Origin: Bacteroidetes bacterium QH_1_64_81
Lineage (GTDB): Bacteria > Bacteroidota > Rhodothermia > Rhodothermales > Salinibacteraceae
Direction: 5' to 3'
Assembly: GCA_003022655.1 (NCBI GenBank)
Contig: PXSX01000242.1
Span: forward strand, 1-6,084
DNA: 6,084 bases
This document shows positions 1 through 6,084 of the stretch, one piece after another. Positions within the stretch are counted from its first letter, which is position 1, and each line of letters starts with the position of its first letter. The notes under the pieces were generated by a model. The model was not told the origin of the DNA. It saw nothing but the letters and a program-made list of their open reading frames with translations, and did no database searches. The translations under genes were made by a program, and so were the position numbers.

Positions 1-749
1 GCATCCTGCAGCCGGAGGATGTGACCGATCCGGCCTTCGCCGAGGCCATGTCCGACCTTGCGCCCGACGTGATCACTGTGGTGGCTTATAAGATCCTACC
101 CCCGTCTGTCTTCACGACCGCCACGGACGGAGCCTTCAACCTGCACGGGTCGCTACTCCCCAAGTACCGGGGGGCGGCCCCCATCAACCACGCCATCATG
201 GCCGGCGAGACTGAGACCGGCGTCACCACGTTCTTCCTGGAGCCGTCCGTGGACACCGGCGACATCATCCTCCAGAAGCGGATGTCGATTGGCCCGAACG
301 AAACGGCCGGCGAGGTGCACGATCGGATGAAGGAGCTAGGGGGCGAGGCCGTGGTAGAGACAGTGCGGCAGATTGACGAGGGGACCGTGGAGACGCGGCC
401 CCAGGACGACGAAAAGGCCACACCGGCGCCCAAGATCCACGACGAAGACTGCGAGACGCCGTGGGACCAGCCCGCCAAGGATGTGCACAATCACGTACGC
501 GGCCTCTCGCCCTATCCCGGCGCGTGGACGCTGCACGACGGCACCCGCCTGAAGCTGTACCGCACGCGGCGGGCCGAGGGAACGGGAACCCCCGGCGAGG
601 TCATCGAGGCCGACGGTCGACTCGTGGTGGCCTGTGGAACCGGGGCAGTGGAAGTGCTCACTCTTCAGCAGCCGGGCCGAAACCGTCTCGACGCTGACGA
701 CTTCCTAAACGGTTATGCGCTCCCGAAAGGATATCGCCTTGGCGAATGA
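1..749 (+). CDS. fmt: Methionyl-tRNA formyltransferase, 5' end cut by window edge
   Basis: This enzyme moves a formyl group from 10-formyltetrahydrofolate to the amino group of Met-tRNAfMet in the cytoplasm, making the initiator tRNA for translation. The frame is open from the left edge (first whole codon at 3), so the GTG at 21 is internal and not the start. About 248 residues are visible; the family has about 310, so roughly 60-70 N-terminal residues lie outside. The formyltransferase core is plain: FNLHGSLLPKYRGAAPI at about 135-185 carries the catalytic Asn (138-140) and His (144-146), and VDTGD supplies the catalytic Asp (252-254). The C-terminal tRNA-binding domain starts near 445 (RGLSPYPGAW) and ends with LQQPGRNRLDADDFLNGY. 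The usual VAYG-x-LP strand reads VAYKILP; as I recall, Bacteroidota enzymes often lack that Gly (VAFRMLP), so I do not call it a defect. Stop TGA is at 747-749, and no convincing terminator follows. Confidence 0.97.
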   Translation, partial: ILQPEDVTDPAFAEAMSDLAPDVITVVAYKILPPSVFTTATDGAFNLHGSLLPKYRGAAPINHAIMAGETETGVTTFFLEPSVDTGDIILQKRMSIGPNETAGEVHDRMKELGGEAVVETVRQIDEGTVETRPQDDEKATPAPKIHDEDCETPWDQPAKDVHNHVRGLSPYPGAWTLHDGTRLKLYRTRRAEGTGTPGEVIEADGRLVVACGTGAVEVLTLQQPGRNRLDADDFLNGYALPKGYRLGE

Positions 750-793
750 TCCCGATTGGTTACGAGGGTATCTGAGCGTGTGGCACAGGGGGC

Positions 794-825
794 GGGGGAA
801 TGGGCGAGAGGGGGAATGAGCGCAG
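794..825. repeat. 16-bp imperfect tandem repeat upstream of the MoxR gene
   Basis: Two adjacent 16-bp units, 794-809 and 810-825, agree at 13 of 16 positions. The shared core is GGGGGAATG(G/A)GCG. It lies in the spacer between fmt and the MoxR ATPase gene, about 145-175 bp before the chosen ATG. It may be no more than a small tandem duplication in G-rich DNA; no function is visible. Confidence 0.6.
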
Positions 826-869
826 AGTCCCTACAGCCGTCGTGGATGCGATCCTGATCTTTCCCGACG

Positions 870-908
870 GTGGTCAGAACATATCCTGGCAGTGGTCAGG
901 ACATACCC
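870..908. repeat. Direct repeat spaced 22 bp, possible operator for the MoxR gene
   Basis: GTGGTCAGAACATATCC at 870-886 recurs as GTGGTCAGGACATACCC at 892-908, with 15 of 17 bases identical and a 5-bp gap. The start-to-start distance is 22 bp, about two helical turns, so two protein copies would bind the same DNA face. The second copy ends 59 bp before the ATG at 968, a position suited to a promoter-proximal regulatory site. The repeats are seen directly; a binding-site role is inference, and I recognise no regulator for this motif. Confidence 0.55.
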
Positions 909-967
909 TCCACGCACCCGCTCCCCCTTTCTTCCTCTCCCCCACACGCAACCACGCCCACACGCAG

Positions 968-1963
<996 letters not shown>

Positions 1964-2027
1964 CGGTCGTCCTCCCCCCCGGCCATCCCTTCCCGACACT
2001 TCTCAGACTGGGCTTTGCTTTCCCGCC

Positions 2028-2141
2028 ATGGAACGTCCTAAGACCTTTCAGAAAGAGTCGATCACGGTGGAGTTCATGGTCCGCCAGTTGCGCGAGACCG
2101 TGGGCGTGGAGGTAGTCCCGGTCAACGACGAGGTGGACCAG
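2028..2141 (+). pseudogene. hprK: N-terminal fragment of HPr kinase, out of frame with the kinase part
   Basis: ATG at 2028 begins MERPKTFQKESITVEFMVRQ, and the sequence to about residue 38 (VPVNDEVDQ) looks like the start of an HprK N-terminal domain. It begins 64 bp after the MoxR stop, with no Shine-Dalgarno. After about 2136-2143 this frame turns into Arg/His-rich sequence unlike any HprK and runs on to a stop at 2670-2672. The family sequence resumes in the +1 frame as ERRDAFEHLTQFSVPCVV from about 2146. The segment expected between them, which in HprK holds the conserved region around DI-x-RPGLxLxG and the ER(I/V)QxxGxxE strand, is absent; I estimate about 40 codons from remembered homologues. 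A deletion whose length is not a multiple of three explains both the loss and the frame change. Confidence 0.75.
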
Positions 2142-2184
2142 CGCCGAGCGGCGGGACGCATTCGAGCACCTCACGCAGTTCTCA

Positions 2185-2910
2185 GTGCCCTGCGTCGTCA
2201 TCACGAACGACAACGACCTCAATCGCTCGCTCGTGGACATGGCGACGGCAGAAGATATTCCCGTGTACCGCACCCCTCTACCCACGGTGCAGTTCATGTC
2301 CTCGCTCCGAAACTTTTTGGTCGACCAGTTTGCCCGGCAGCGGGCGGTGCACGGATCGCTGATGGATGTGTACGGCGTCGGCCTGCTCCTGATCGGCAAG
2401 CCGGGCATCGGCAAAAGCGAGGTGGCGCTGGACCTGGTGGAGCGCGGGCACCGGCTCGTGGCGGACGACGTGGTGATTGCGACCCAGCGGGACGAGTCGA
2501 TCCTCATGGGAGCGGGCACCGATCTCGTGCAGCACTTCATGGAGGTGCGGGGCCTTGGGCTGGTGGACATCCGCTCCATGTTTGGCATCCGGGCGATTCG
2601 GTTTCAGAAACGGATCGAGATCGTCGTCAATATGGAGCTTTGGAACGAAGACGAGGAGTACACCCGCATTAACATGGTAAAAGATACCCATGAGATTTTA
2701 GGAATTGACCTTCCCATGGTCCGGGTGCCCATCACGCCCGGAAAGAACATCACGGTGATCTGCGAGGTGATTGCCATGAATTACCTGCTCCGCCACTACG
2801 GCCACGACCCGGCTGAAGTATTTACAGAACGGCTCCGGAATCGAATTCAACAAGAAGGGCCCCCGGCGCCACGTCGAGGGATTGAATACTTCGAGCAGGA
2901 CTATGAATAG
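2185..2910 (+). CDS. hprK: HPr kinase/phosphorylase, kinase domain of a split gene
   Basis: HprK phosphorylates, and by phosphorolysis dephosphorylates, a serine of the phosphocarrier HPr (or its Crh/NPr-like relatives), linking carbon or energy state to gene control. Motifs in this 241-residue ORF: VHGSLMDVYGVG (55-66), P-loop GKPGIGKS (71-78), RGHRLVADD with the catalytic Asp pair (87-95), the HprK signature MEVRGLGLVDI (119-129), then ELWNEDEEY and PGKNITVICEVIAMNYLLRHYG. All catalytic parts are intact. The family has about 310-330 residues, so this is N-terminally short. The frame is open back to about 2140 and encodes HprK sequence before the GTG at 2185; GTG 2185, ATG 2239 and ATG 2296 are possible starts if the break is real. 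The crystallised catalytic fragment of Lactobacillus casei HprK (residues 128-319) lacks the N-terminal domain, so this part might still fold. If the break is a sequencing error, the gene runs 2028-2910. Confidence 0.92.
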   Translation: MPCVVITNDNDLNRSLVDMATAEDIPVYRTPLPTVQFMSSLRNFLVDQFARQRAVHGSLMDVYGVGLLLIGKPGIGKSEVALDLVERGHRLVADDVVIATQRDESILMGAGTDLVQHFMEVRGLGLVDIRSMFGIRAIRFQKRIEIVVNMELWNEDEEYTRINMVKDTHEILGIDLPMVRVPITPGKNITVICEVIAMNYLLRHYGHDPAEVFTERLRNRIQQEGPPAPRRGIEYFEQDYE

Positions 2911-2996
2911 TCCAGCGGGCTGGTCGCGGCGCGTACGACGGGCGTATCTCAATACAATTTCGATCATTCCTGCGCCGGTTCGCTGGGCAAATCGGG

Positions 2997-3027
2997 TTGA
3001 CAGGCATAGACCTTGCCGTTATATTTG
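2997..3027 (+). promoter_or_regulatory. Near-consensus promoter for the M23 peptidase transcript
   Basis: TTGACA at 2997-3002 is a perfect sigma-70 -35 box. A 17-bp spacer follows, then TATATT at 3020-3025, one base from the TATAAT -10 box. The same bases extended to 3027 read TATATTTG, an exact match to the Bacteroidota TAnnTTTG -7 element, and TTG at 2997 can serve as its upstream element. Transcription would start near 3032, giving a leader of about 205 nt before the ATG at 3238, or about 96 nt before the small ORF at 3128. It is the best promoter in the window and lies in an A/T-rich patch of an otherwise GC-rich region. Confidence 0.75.
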
Positions 3028-3037
3028 GCGGTGGCAT

Positions 3038-3074
3038 TGACGAAAATAGCCAAAGGTTCCCCCTGTTTTTGTCA
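3038..3074 (+). promoter_or_regulatory. 12-bp stem-loop at the 5' end of the predicted leader RNA
   Basis: TGACGAAAATAG (3038-3049) pairs with CTGTTTTTGTCA (3063-3074) over 12 consecutive pairs, ten Watson-Crick and two G-U in RNA, with a 13-nt loop at 3050-3062. It starts about 6 nt after the predicted transcription start near 3032. It is not a normal intrinsic terminator, because the downstream sequence (TTAAGGATTATAC) has no T-run. It could stabilise the 5' end of the mRNA, bind a protein, or belong to a small RNA. The pairing is seen; the role is unknown. Confidence 0.5.
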
Positions 3075-3127
3075 TTAAGGATTATACATTTCTGCTGACA
3101 CGCTCCCGAGTCGGACGTTAGCCAGCA

Positions 3128-3241
3128 GTGAGAGCGCGAAGCGCAGAATCGTATCGTTTTTTCGATGATCGACGGGAACGGATGTCGCTCCGCCCCGTGA
3201 TCCACAAACCTCCACCGAATGCGAACGAGGCGCTGGCATGA
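3128..3241 (+). CDS. Possible small protein overlapping the M23 peptidase start
   Basis: A GTG at 3128 opens a 37-codon frame that begins VRARSAESYRFFDDRRER and ends in a proline-rich KPPPNANEALA. Its TGA (3239-3241) overlaps the ATG of the next gene at 3238 as ATGA, the classical arrangement for coupled translation. An in-frame ATG at 3182 would give a 19-residue version, and a stop at 3119-3121 bounds the frame upstream. There is no clear Shine-Dalgarno before the GTG, and third positions in its first half are less G/C-rich than in the neighbouring genes. I recognise no family. It may be a genuine leader or small protein lying behind the promoter at 2997, or a chance frame. Confidence 0.25.
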   Translation: MRARSAESYRFFDDRRERMSLRPVIHKPPPNANEALA

Positions 3242-3549
3242 ACCAAGAGCAAAAGTACGTTTACGATCCAGAAAGCTGCTCTTTCAAAGAAGTGGGGTCG
3301 ACTTGGAGAGGCTGGATTGCTTATGTCGGCCAGATCGTGGGCCTCGCCGTGATCCTGACCGGGTTCCTCGTTTGGGGACTGGATCAGCAGTGGATTGCCT
3401 CCCCAAACGAACAGACGCTCACGGTTGAGAATGCTGCTGACTCTTCCAGATGGATCCGATCTCTGAGGATGTGCGGCAGGTCGGCGTCGGGGGGACCGAT
3501 CCGTACAAGCAGTTTGACGAGATGGACGAGGACACCGAAGCGCTGCTGA
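3238..3549 (+). pseudogene. Membrane-anchor fragment of the M23 peptidase, frame lost near 3438
   Basis: ATG at 3238 follows a plausible ribosome site, GAGG at 3227-3230 (7-nt spacing). The first residues, MNQEQKYVYDPESCSFKEV, match the short cytoplasmic start typical of Bacteroidota M23 proteins (a (K/Y)YYD...L.(Y/F)..(I/V) pattern). A transmembrane segment follows at about residues 26-48 (WIAYVGQIVGLAVILTGFLV), then LTVENAAD, where a coiled coil should begin. From about 3438 the frame encodes Ser/Arg-rich sequence with no family resemblance and stops at 3547-3549. The family sequence resumes in another frame as LFQMDPISEDVRQVG from 3441. I estimate that about 25-45 residues of the periplasmic coiled coil are missing. 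Only the first 65-67 codons are authentic; an intact gene would run 3238-4169. Confidence 0.75.
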
Positions 3550-4169
3550 AGCGAACGGCGCAGAAGCTCGACAAGCTTGAGCGTCGAATGAGCCTGCAGA
3601 AGTCCAGCTACCGCGAGCTGTACAGCGTAGCGAAGCAGCGTCGGGAGCGGCTTCGGCAACTCCCGGCCATTCGCCCGGCGAACGGGCGCATCGTCTCAAA
3701 CTTTGGGATGCGTCGACATCCCATTCTGAAGGTGCGCAAGATGCACGAGGGCGTTGATTTCTTGCTTCGGCGGGGCACCCCCGTCATGGCGACGGCGGAG
3801 GGAACGGTGAAACGGGCGGAGCAGAGCCGAAGCTACGGGAAGGTGATCGACATTCGGCACCCGGAGTCCGGGTACATGACTCGGTACGCGCATCTGTCCG
3901 AGATCCCGAACGACGTCTACCGCGGGGCCAGCGTCCAGCGCGGAGACACCATCGGATACAGTGGAAACACTGGGCTGTCCGGTGGACCGCATCTCCACTA
4001 CGAGGTCCACGAGCTAAACGGCGAGGTTCTCGATCCCATGCACTTCTTGATGCCGGACATGAGCCCGGAAAGCTACCGCAAGCTTGAGCGACGCACCCAA
4101 CAGTATCGAGCAAATCTGGAGGAGGATGCCGCCCTCCCGCAGACCGCCTCCTCGCAGGCCGCTCGGTGA
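3450..4169 (+). CDS. M23 (LytM-type) murein endopeptidase domain of a split gene
   Basis: This is a zinc metallopeptidase of family M23 that cuts, or regulates the cutting of, peptidoglycan cross-bridges in the periplasm. The 239-residue ORF starts with the linker MDPISEDVRQVGVGG, has a helical, probably coiled-coil segment (about 28-70), then PAIRPANGRIVSNFGMRRHP and the peptidase core. Zinc and catalytic residues are all present: HEGVD (His99, Asp103), YAHLS (His148) and PHLHYEV (His181, His183). The Ala/Gln-rich C-terminal tail is unremarkable. The frame is open back to 3441 and blocked by TGA at 3438-3440. ATG 3450 has no Shine-Dalgarno and codes for family-conserved linker, so it is probably not a natural start. 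As an isolated ORF it has no signal sequence or anchor and could not reach the periplasm; the fragment at 3238 supplies that part. Active-site conservation argues for a very recent break or a sequence error. Confidence 0.93.
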   Translation: MDPISEDVRQVGVGGTDPYKQFDEMDEDTEALLKRTAQKLDKLERRMSLQKSSYRELYSVAKQRRERLRQLPAIRPANGRIVSNFGMRRHPILKVRKMHEGVDFLLRRGTPVMATAEGTVKRAEQSRSYGKVIDIRHPESGYMTRYAHLSEIPNDVYRGASVQRGDTIGYSGNTGLSGGPHLHYEVHELNGEVLDPMHFLMPDMSPESYRKLERRTQQYRANLEEDAALPQTASSQAAR

Positions 4170-4426
4170 AGCAGGAGACTCGGAAAGGTCTAGGGGGGAC
4201 CGATGGGATGCCTGTCGCTTCACGCCGCGTATTCCGGGGACGATCGTCCTGTTCGTCTATAGAGCACCGTCCGGGTAAGTCGTGCCGTCTGGCGGTCGGG
4301 GATTGGCCCGACGAGATCGCGCTCTGGAATTGAACCCCTCCGGCACTGTCTGCATTCCGAGGCATTGGTCTCCAGTCCACATCGTGTGGGACTCTCCTCT
4401 CGGATCTTTTCGACGCTATCGAACCG
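4170..4426. other. Spacer between the M23 peptidase and TamL-like genes
   Basis: The 257 bp contain no recognised gene. A 41-codon ATG frame (4208-4333, ending GDWPDEIALWN) has G/C-rich third positions but no ribosome site and no family I know, so I leave it as an unlisted possibility. GTCGGG-GATTGG-CCCGAC at 4295-4312 can form a 6-bp hairpin with no T-run, a poor terminator. No -35/-10 pair of good quality is visible, so whether the TamL-like gene has its own promoter is unclear. Confidence 0.5.
4409..4423 (+). promoter_or_regulatory. Small palindrome 3 bp before the TamL-like start codon
   Basis: TTCGA-CGCTA-TCGAA is a perfect 5-bp inverted repeat ending three bases before the ATG at 4427. 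As RNA it would sit where the ribosome loads, and no Shine-Dalgarno is seen there; as DNA it could be a small operator. Five pairs are few, so chance is a real possibility. Confidence 0.3.
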
Positions 4427-6084
4427 ATGCAGACGCTCTCCGCGACGACTGCTCGATCGTGGCTCCGGGAAACGGTGGCGGGCGCGATGCTCGTGCTGAT
4501 GATGGCGGTGCTCGCATCGACGATTCGTTCCGCGGAGGCGCACGAGACGATCGAGAGGGGCCGCCCGGCGGCCGACACCACCGCCCCAGTCGTTCGAAGC
4601 GTCGACATCCGGGGAAACCGTCACTTTTCGGACGAGACGCTGATGGAAAACATTCAGACCCGCCCGAACCGGCGAATCCTTGGCATTCCCGGCCTCACGT
4701 GGTGGCGCTGGGTGCATCAGTTAGGCAGTGCCGATTGGATGTGGGACCGCCTGGGCTCGGCGCTGAGGTCGGGGGGCGAGCCGCCCGCCTACCTCGATTC
4801 AACCACCGTGGGGGCCGACGCCGGGCGCATGCAGCTGTTCTACCAGCAGCGAGGATTTCGGGACGCCTCGGTGTCGTATGAGGTTCAGTCCCGGCCGGGC
4901 GACAATCAGGTCCGGGTGGTCTTCGATGTGACGCCGGGGCCTGCCACCTACCTTCGACGGGTGCGGTACGCGGGACTCGACTCGCTGCAGACTGAGCAGA
5001 AACGTCGTCTCGTCGAAGAAACCGTGTTCGAGACCTCCTCGGTGTCGCTCAGCGACACGCTACGCGTGTCGGTCCGAGGTCAGCGCTACCGCGAGCCCGC
5101 CCTGCTCGAAGAGCGGCGCCGACTTCTTTCGTTCCTGCAGAACGAAGGGTACGCCGCCGTGAGTCGCGACTCTATCCGGGCGGTGGTGTATCAGGTTGCG
5201 CCCGACTCGTTCGACGTTACCCTCCGCGTCCGCACAGGACCCCGGTACCGCTTCGGGGACGTGCGCTTCGAGGCGACGGGCCCTGCAACAGAACCGCCTC
5301 GGTACGATACGCTCAGCGTGGCTGTCGACACGACTGGCGGCGGTCACCCGCAGGTCACGTCCCGCATCGCGGACAATGGGCACCTCGACCCAAGCATCCT
5401 GCGTCGCAGCCTCCAGTTTACGCCGGGGTCGTACTATGATCAATCGGCGGTGCAGGCCACGAAGCGCCGGCTTGAAGACACGGGCGTCTTTTCGTTCACC
5501 GATCTGTCTCCGCAGTACGATGAGGCCACGCGGGTCGACACGACCGGCGCCGCTTACCTGCCGCTCCGCATCGAGGGACGAACCCGGCAGCGGCACCGCG
5601 TGCAGGCGGAGACCTTCGCGCTTCAGCGTGAGTCGGTGGGGGGCACCGATGCGAACCCGCGCCTGAATGAGTTTGGCGTCGGCCTGAGTGGGGTGTACGA
5701 GAATGCAAATGCGTTCGGGGGGGGGGAGACCTTCCGTTTTCGGACCTCGGCCTCCGTGGCCACGGGGCTCGACTCTATGCTCGTCAGTTCGAACCAGTTC
5801 GAAGCCAGCACGTCGCTTGTTCTCCCCTATCTCGTTCGTCCGTTCCGGTCCCTCGACCGGACGTTCGACCTGACGAATGCGCGGACCCGCATCTCGTTGA
5901 CGGGCCTGACGGCCCTACGCAGCGATCTTAGGCTCCGGATCCGCAGTCGCGTGAACGCACGCCTACGCTTAGAAATGGACCATACGCCCACCCAATCGTC
6001 GCTGGTCGACGTCATGGATCTGAGCGTCAGCAACCCGGATACGCTGGATCAATTCAGCAGGAAGTTTCTGGACCGCGTCTTCGG
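4427..6084 (+). CDS. tamL: TamL/BamA-family outer-membrane assembly protein, 3' end cut by window edge
   Basis: The frame is open for 552 whole codons to the right edge. It is an outer-membrane Omp85-family protein (BamA/TamA group), which inserts or exports other proteins at the outer membrane. MQTLSATTARSWLRETVAGA starts a signal peptide with hydrophobic MLVLMMAVLA and a likely cut after SAEA (residue 38). POTRA-like repeats begin near residues 55 (VVRSVDIRGNRHFSDETL), 175 (YLRRVRYAGL) and 274 (YRFGDVRFEATG); typical POTRA endings are FYQQRGFRDASVSYEV, LSFLQNEGYAAVS and RRLEDTGVFSFTDL. The C-terminal beta-barrel starts near residue 390, with the GVYENANAFGGGETFRFR strand usual in this family. 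RPNRRILGIPGLTWW and GGEPPAYLDS resemble the Bacteroidota TamL subgroup rather than BamA. TamL proteins are named lipoproteins, yet no cysteine or lipobox is present here. ATG 4427 is chosen because it gives a complete signal peptide. A partner tamB may lie beyond the edge. A run of ten G occurs at 5717-5726. Confidence 0.9.
   Translation, partial: MQTLSATTARSWLRETVAGAMLVLMMAVLASTIRSAEAHETIERGRPAADTTAPVVRSVDIRGNRHFSDETLMENIQTRPNRRILGIPGLTWWRWVHQLGSADWMWDRLGSALRSGGEPPAYLDSTTVGADAGRMQLFYQQRGFRDASVSYEVQSRPGDNQVRVVFDVTPGPATYLRRVRYAGLDSLQTEQKRRLVEETVFETSSVSLSDTLRVSVRGQRYREPALLEERRRLLSFLQNEGYAAVSRDSIRAVVYQVAPDSFDVTLRVRTGPRYRFGDVRFEATGPATEPPRYDTLSVAVDTTGGGHPQVTSRIADNGHLDPSILRRSLQFTPGSYYDQSAVQATKRRLEDTGVFSFTDLSPQYDEATRVDTTGAAYLPLRIEGRTRQRHRVQAETFALQRESVGGTDANPRLNEFGVGLSGVYENANAFGGGETFRFRTSASVATGLDSMLVSSNQFEASTSLVLPYLVRPFRSLDRTFDLTNARTRISLTGLTALRSDLRLRIRSRVNARLRLEMDHTPTQSSLVDVMDLSVSNPDTLDQFSRKFLDRVF
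5717..5726 (+). repeat. Ten-base G homopolymer inside the TamL-like barrel
   Basis: Ten consecutive G encode Gly431-Gly433 and the first base of Glu434, just inside the barrel region. GGGE after Ala-Phe is a usual protein motif in this family, so selection on protein sequence partly explains the run, but three GGG codons in a row are not required. Slippage by one base would shift the reading frame early in the barrel. Confidence 0.8.

Larger units (their letters stand above)
2911..3237. other. Spacer between hprK and the M23 peptidase gene
   Basis: This 327-bp stretch has no convincing full-size gene. Its middle, about 2997-3092, is visibly richer in A/T than the flanking genes and holds a strong promoter and a stem-loop, listed separately. 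A small palindrome CCAGC-GG-GCTGG sits at 2912-2923 just after the hprK stop but has no T-run, so I do not call it a terminator. From 3128 there is a possible 37-codon ORF. Apart from the promoter, the hairpin and that ORF I see nothing specific. Confidence 0.7.

Noticed and set aside
800..967. N-terminal extension of the MoxR protein from ATG 800
   Set aside because: The 56 added residues are Pro/His-rich and unlike MoxR proteins, and the stretch holds tandem repeats better explained as spacer DNA.
3082..3092. A second promoter at TTATACATTTC
   Set aside because: The -10-like bases are good, but no -35 or upstream TTG lies at a usual distance.
3425..3460. Programmed ribosomal frameshifting in the M23 gene (and likewise in hprK)
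   Set aside because: No slippery heptamer is present at either junction, the two shifts go in different directions, and conserved residues are missing rather than merely out of frame.
4295..4312. Hairpin GTCGGG-N6-CCCGAC as a terminator
   Set aside because: It has only six pairs and no T-run follows.
4318..4352. A tRNA T-arm-like GGTTCAATTCC on the minus strand
   Set aside because: The five-base arms around the loop do not pair, and no acceptor, D or anticodon stems can be built around it.
4282..4881. A 199-codon plus-strand frame overlapping the start of the TamL-like gene
   Set aside because: Its Arg/Gly/His-rich protein resembles no family; the frame starting at 4427 has a signal peptide, POTRA-like repeats and stays open to the edge.

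Overview
The window looks like chromosomal housekeeping DNA from a GC-rich bacterium of the Bacteroidota/Rhodothermota side, plausibly a Salinibacter-like halophile. The reasons are protein style rather than any species marker: a MoxR ATPase and an M23 membrane peptidase of the Bacteroidota type, a TamL-like outer-membrane protein carrying the Bacteroidota 'RPNRRILG' signature, acidic proteins, mostly G/C third codon positions, few recognisable Shine-Dalgarno sites, and one promoter whose -10 region also fits the Bacteroidota TAnnTTTG motif. The genus is inference.

Layout, with every convincing gene on the + strand: (1) the 3' three quarters of fmt, methionyl-tRNA formyltransferase (1-749, open to the left). 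(2) A 218-bp spacer holding two pairs of short tandem repeats, then a complete MoxR-family AAA+ ATPase (968-1963). (3) hprK, HPr kinase/phosphorylase, broken near 2136-2143: its N-terminal piece (2028-2141) and its kinase domain (ORF 2185-2910) are in different frames, and about 40 expected residues are missing between them. (4) A 327-bp spacer with a near-consensus promoter (2997-3027), a 12-bp stem-loop just behind the predicted transcription start, and a possible 37-residue ORF that overlaps the next gene by ATGA. (5) A membrane-anchored M23 (LytM-type) endopeptidase, also broken: the anchor (from 3238) and the peptidase (3450-4169) are in different frames and most of the expected coiled coil is absent. 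(6) A 257-bp spacer, then a TamL/BamA-family outer-membrane protein (4427 to the right edge, open).

The genes do not form one pathway. fmt serves translation initiation, MoxR is a chaperone-type ATPase, HprK a regulatory protein kinase, and the M23 peptidase and TamL-like protein serve the cell envelope. The most notable observation is that two neighbouring genes carry the same kind of lesion (a missing internal segment plus frame change) within about 1.3 kb while all downstream catalytic residues are intact. Either the sequence or assembly is faulty there, or these are real recent deletions. I found no CRISPR array, transposase, tRNA, rRNA, phage gene or recognisable new defence or biosynthetic system.
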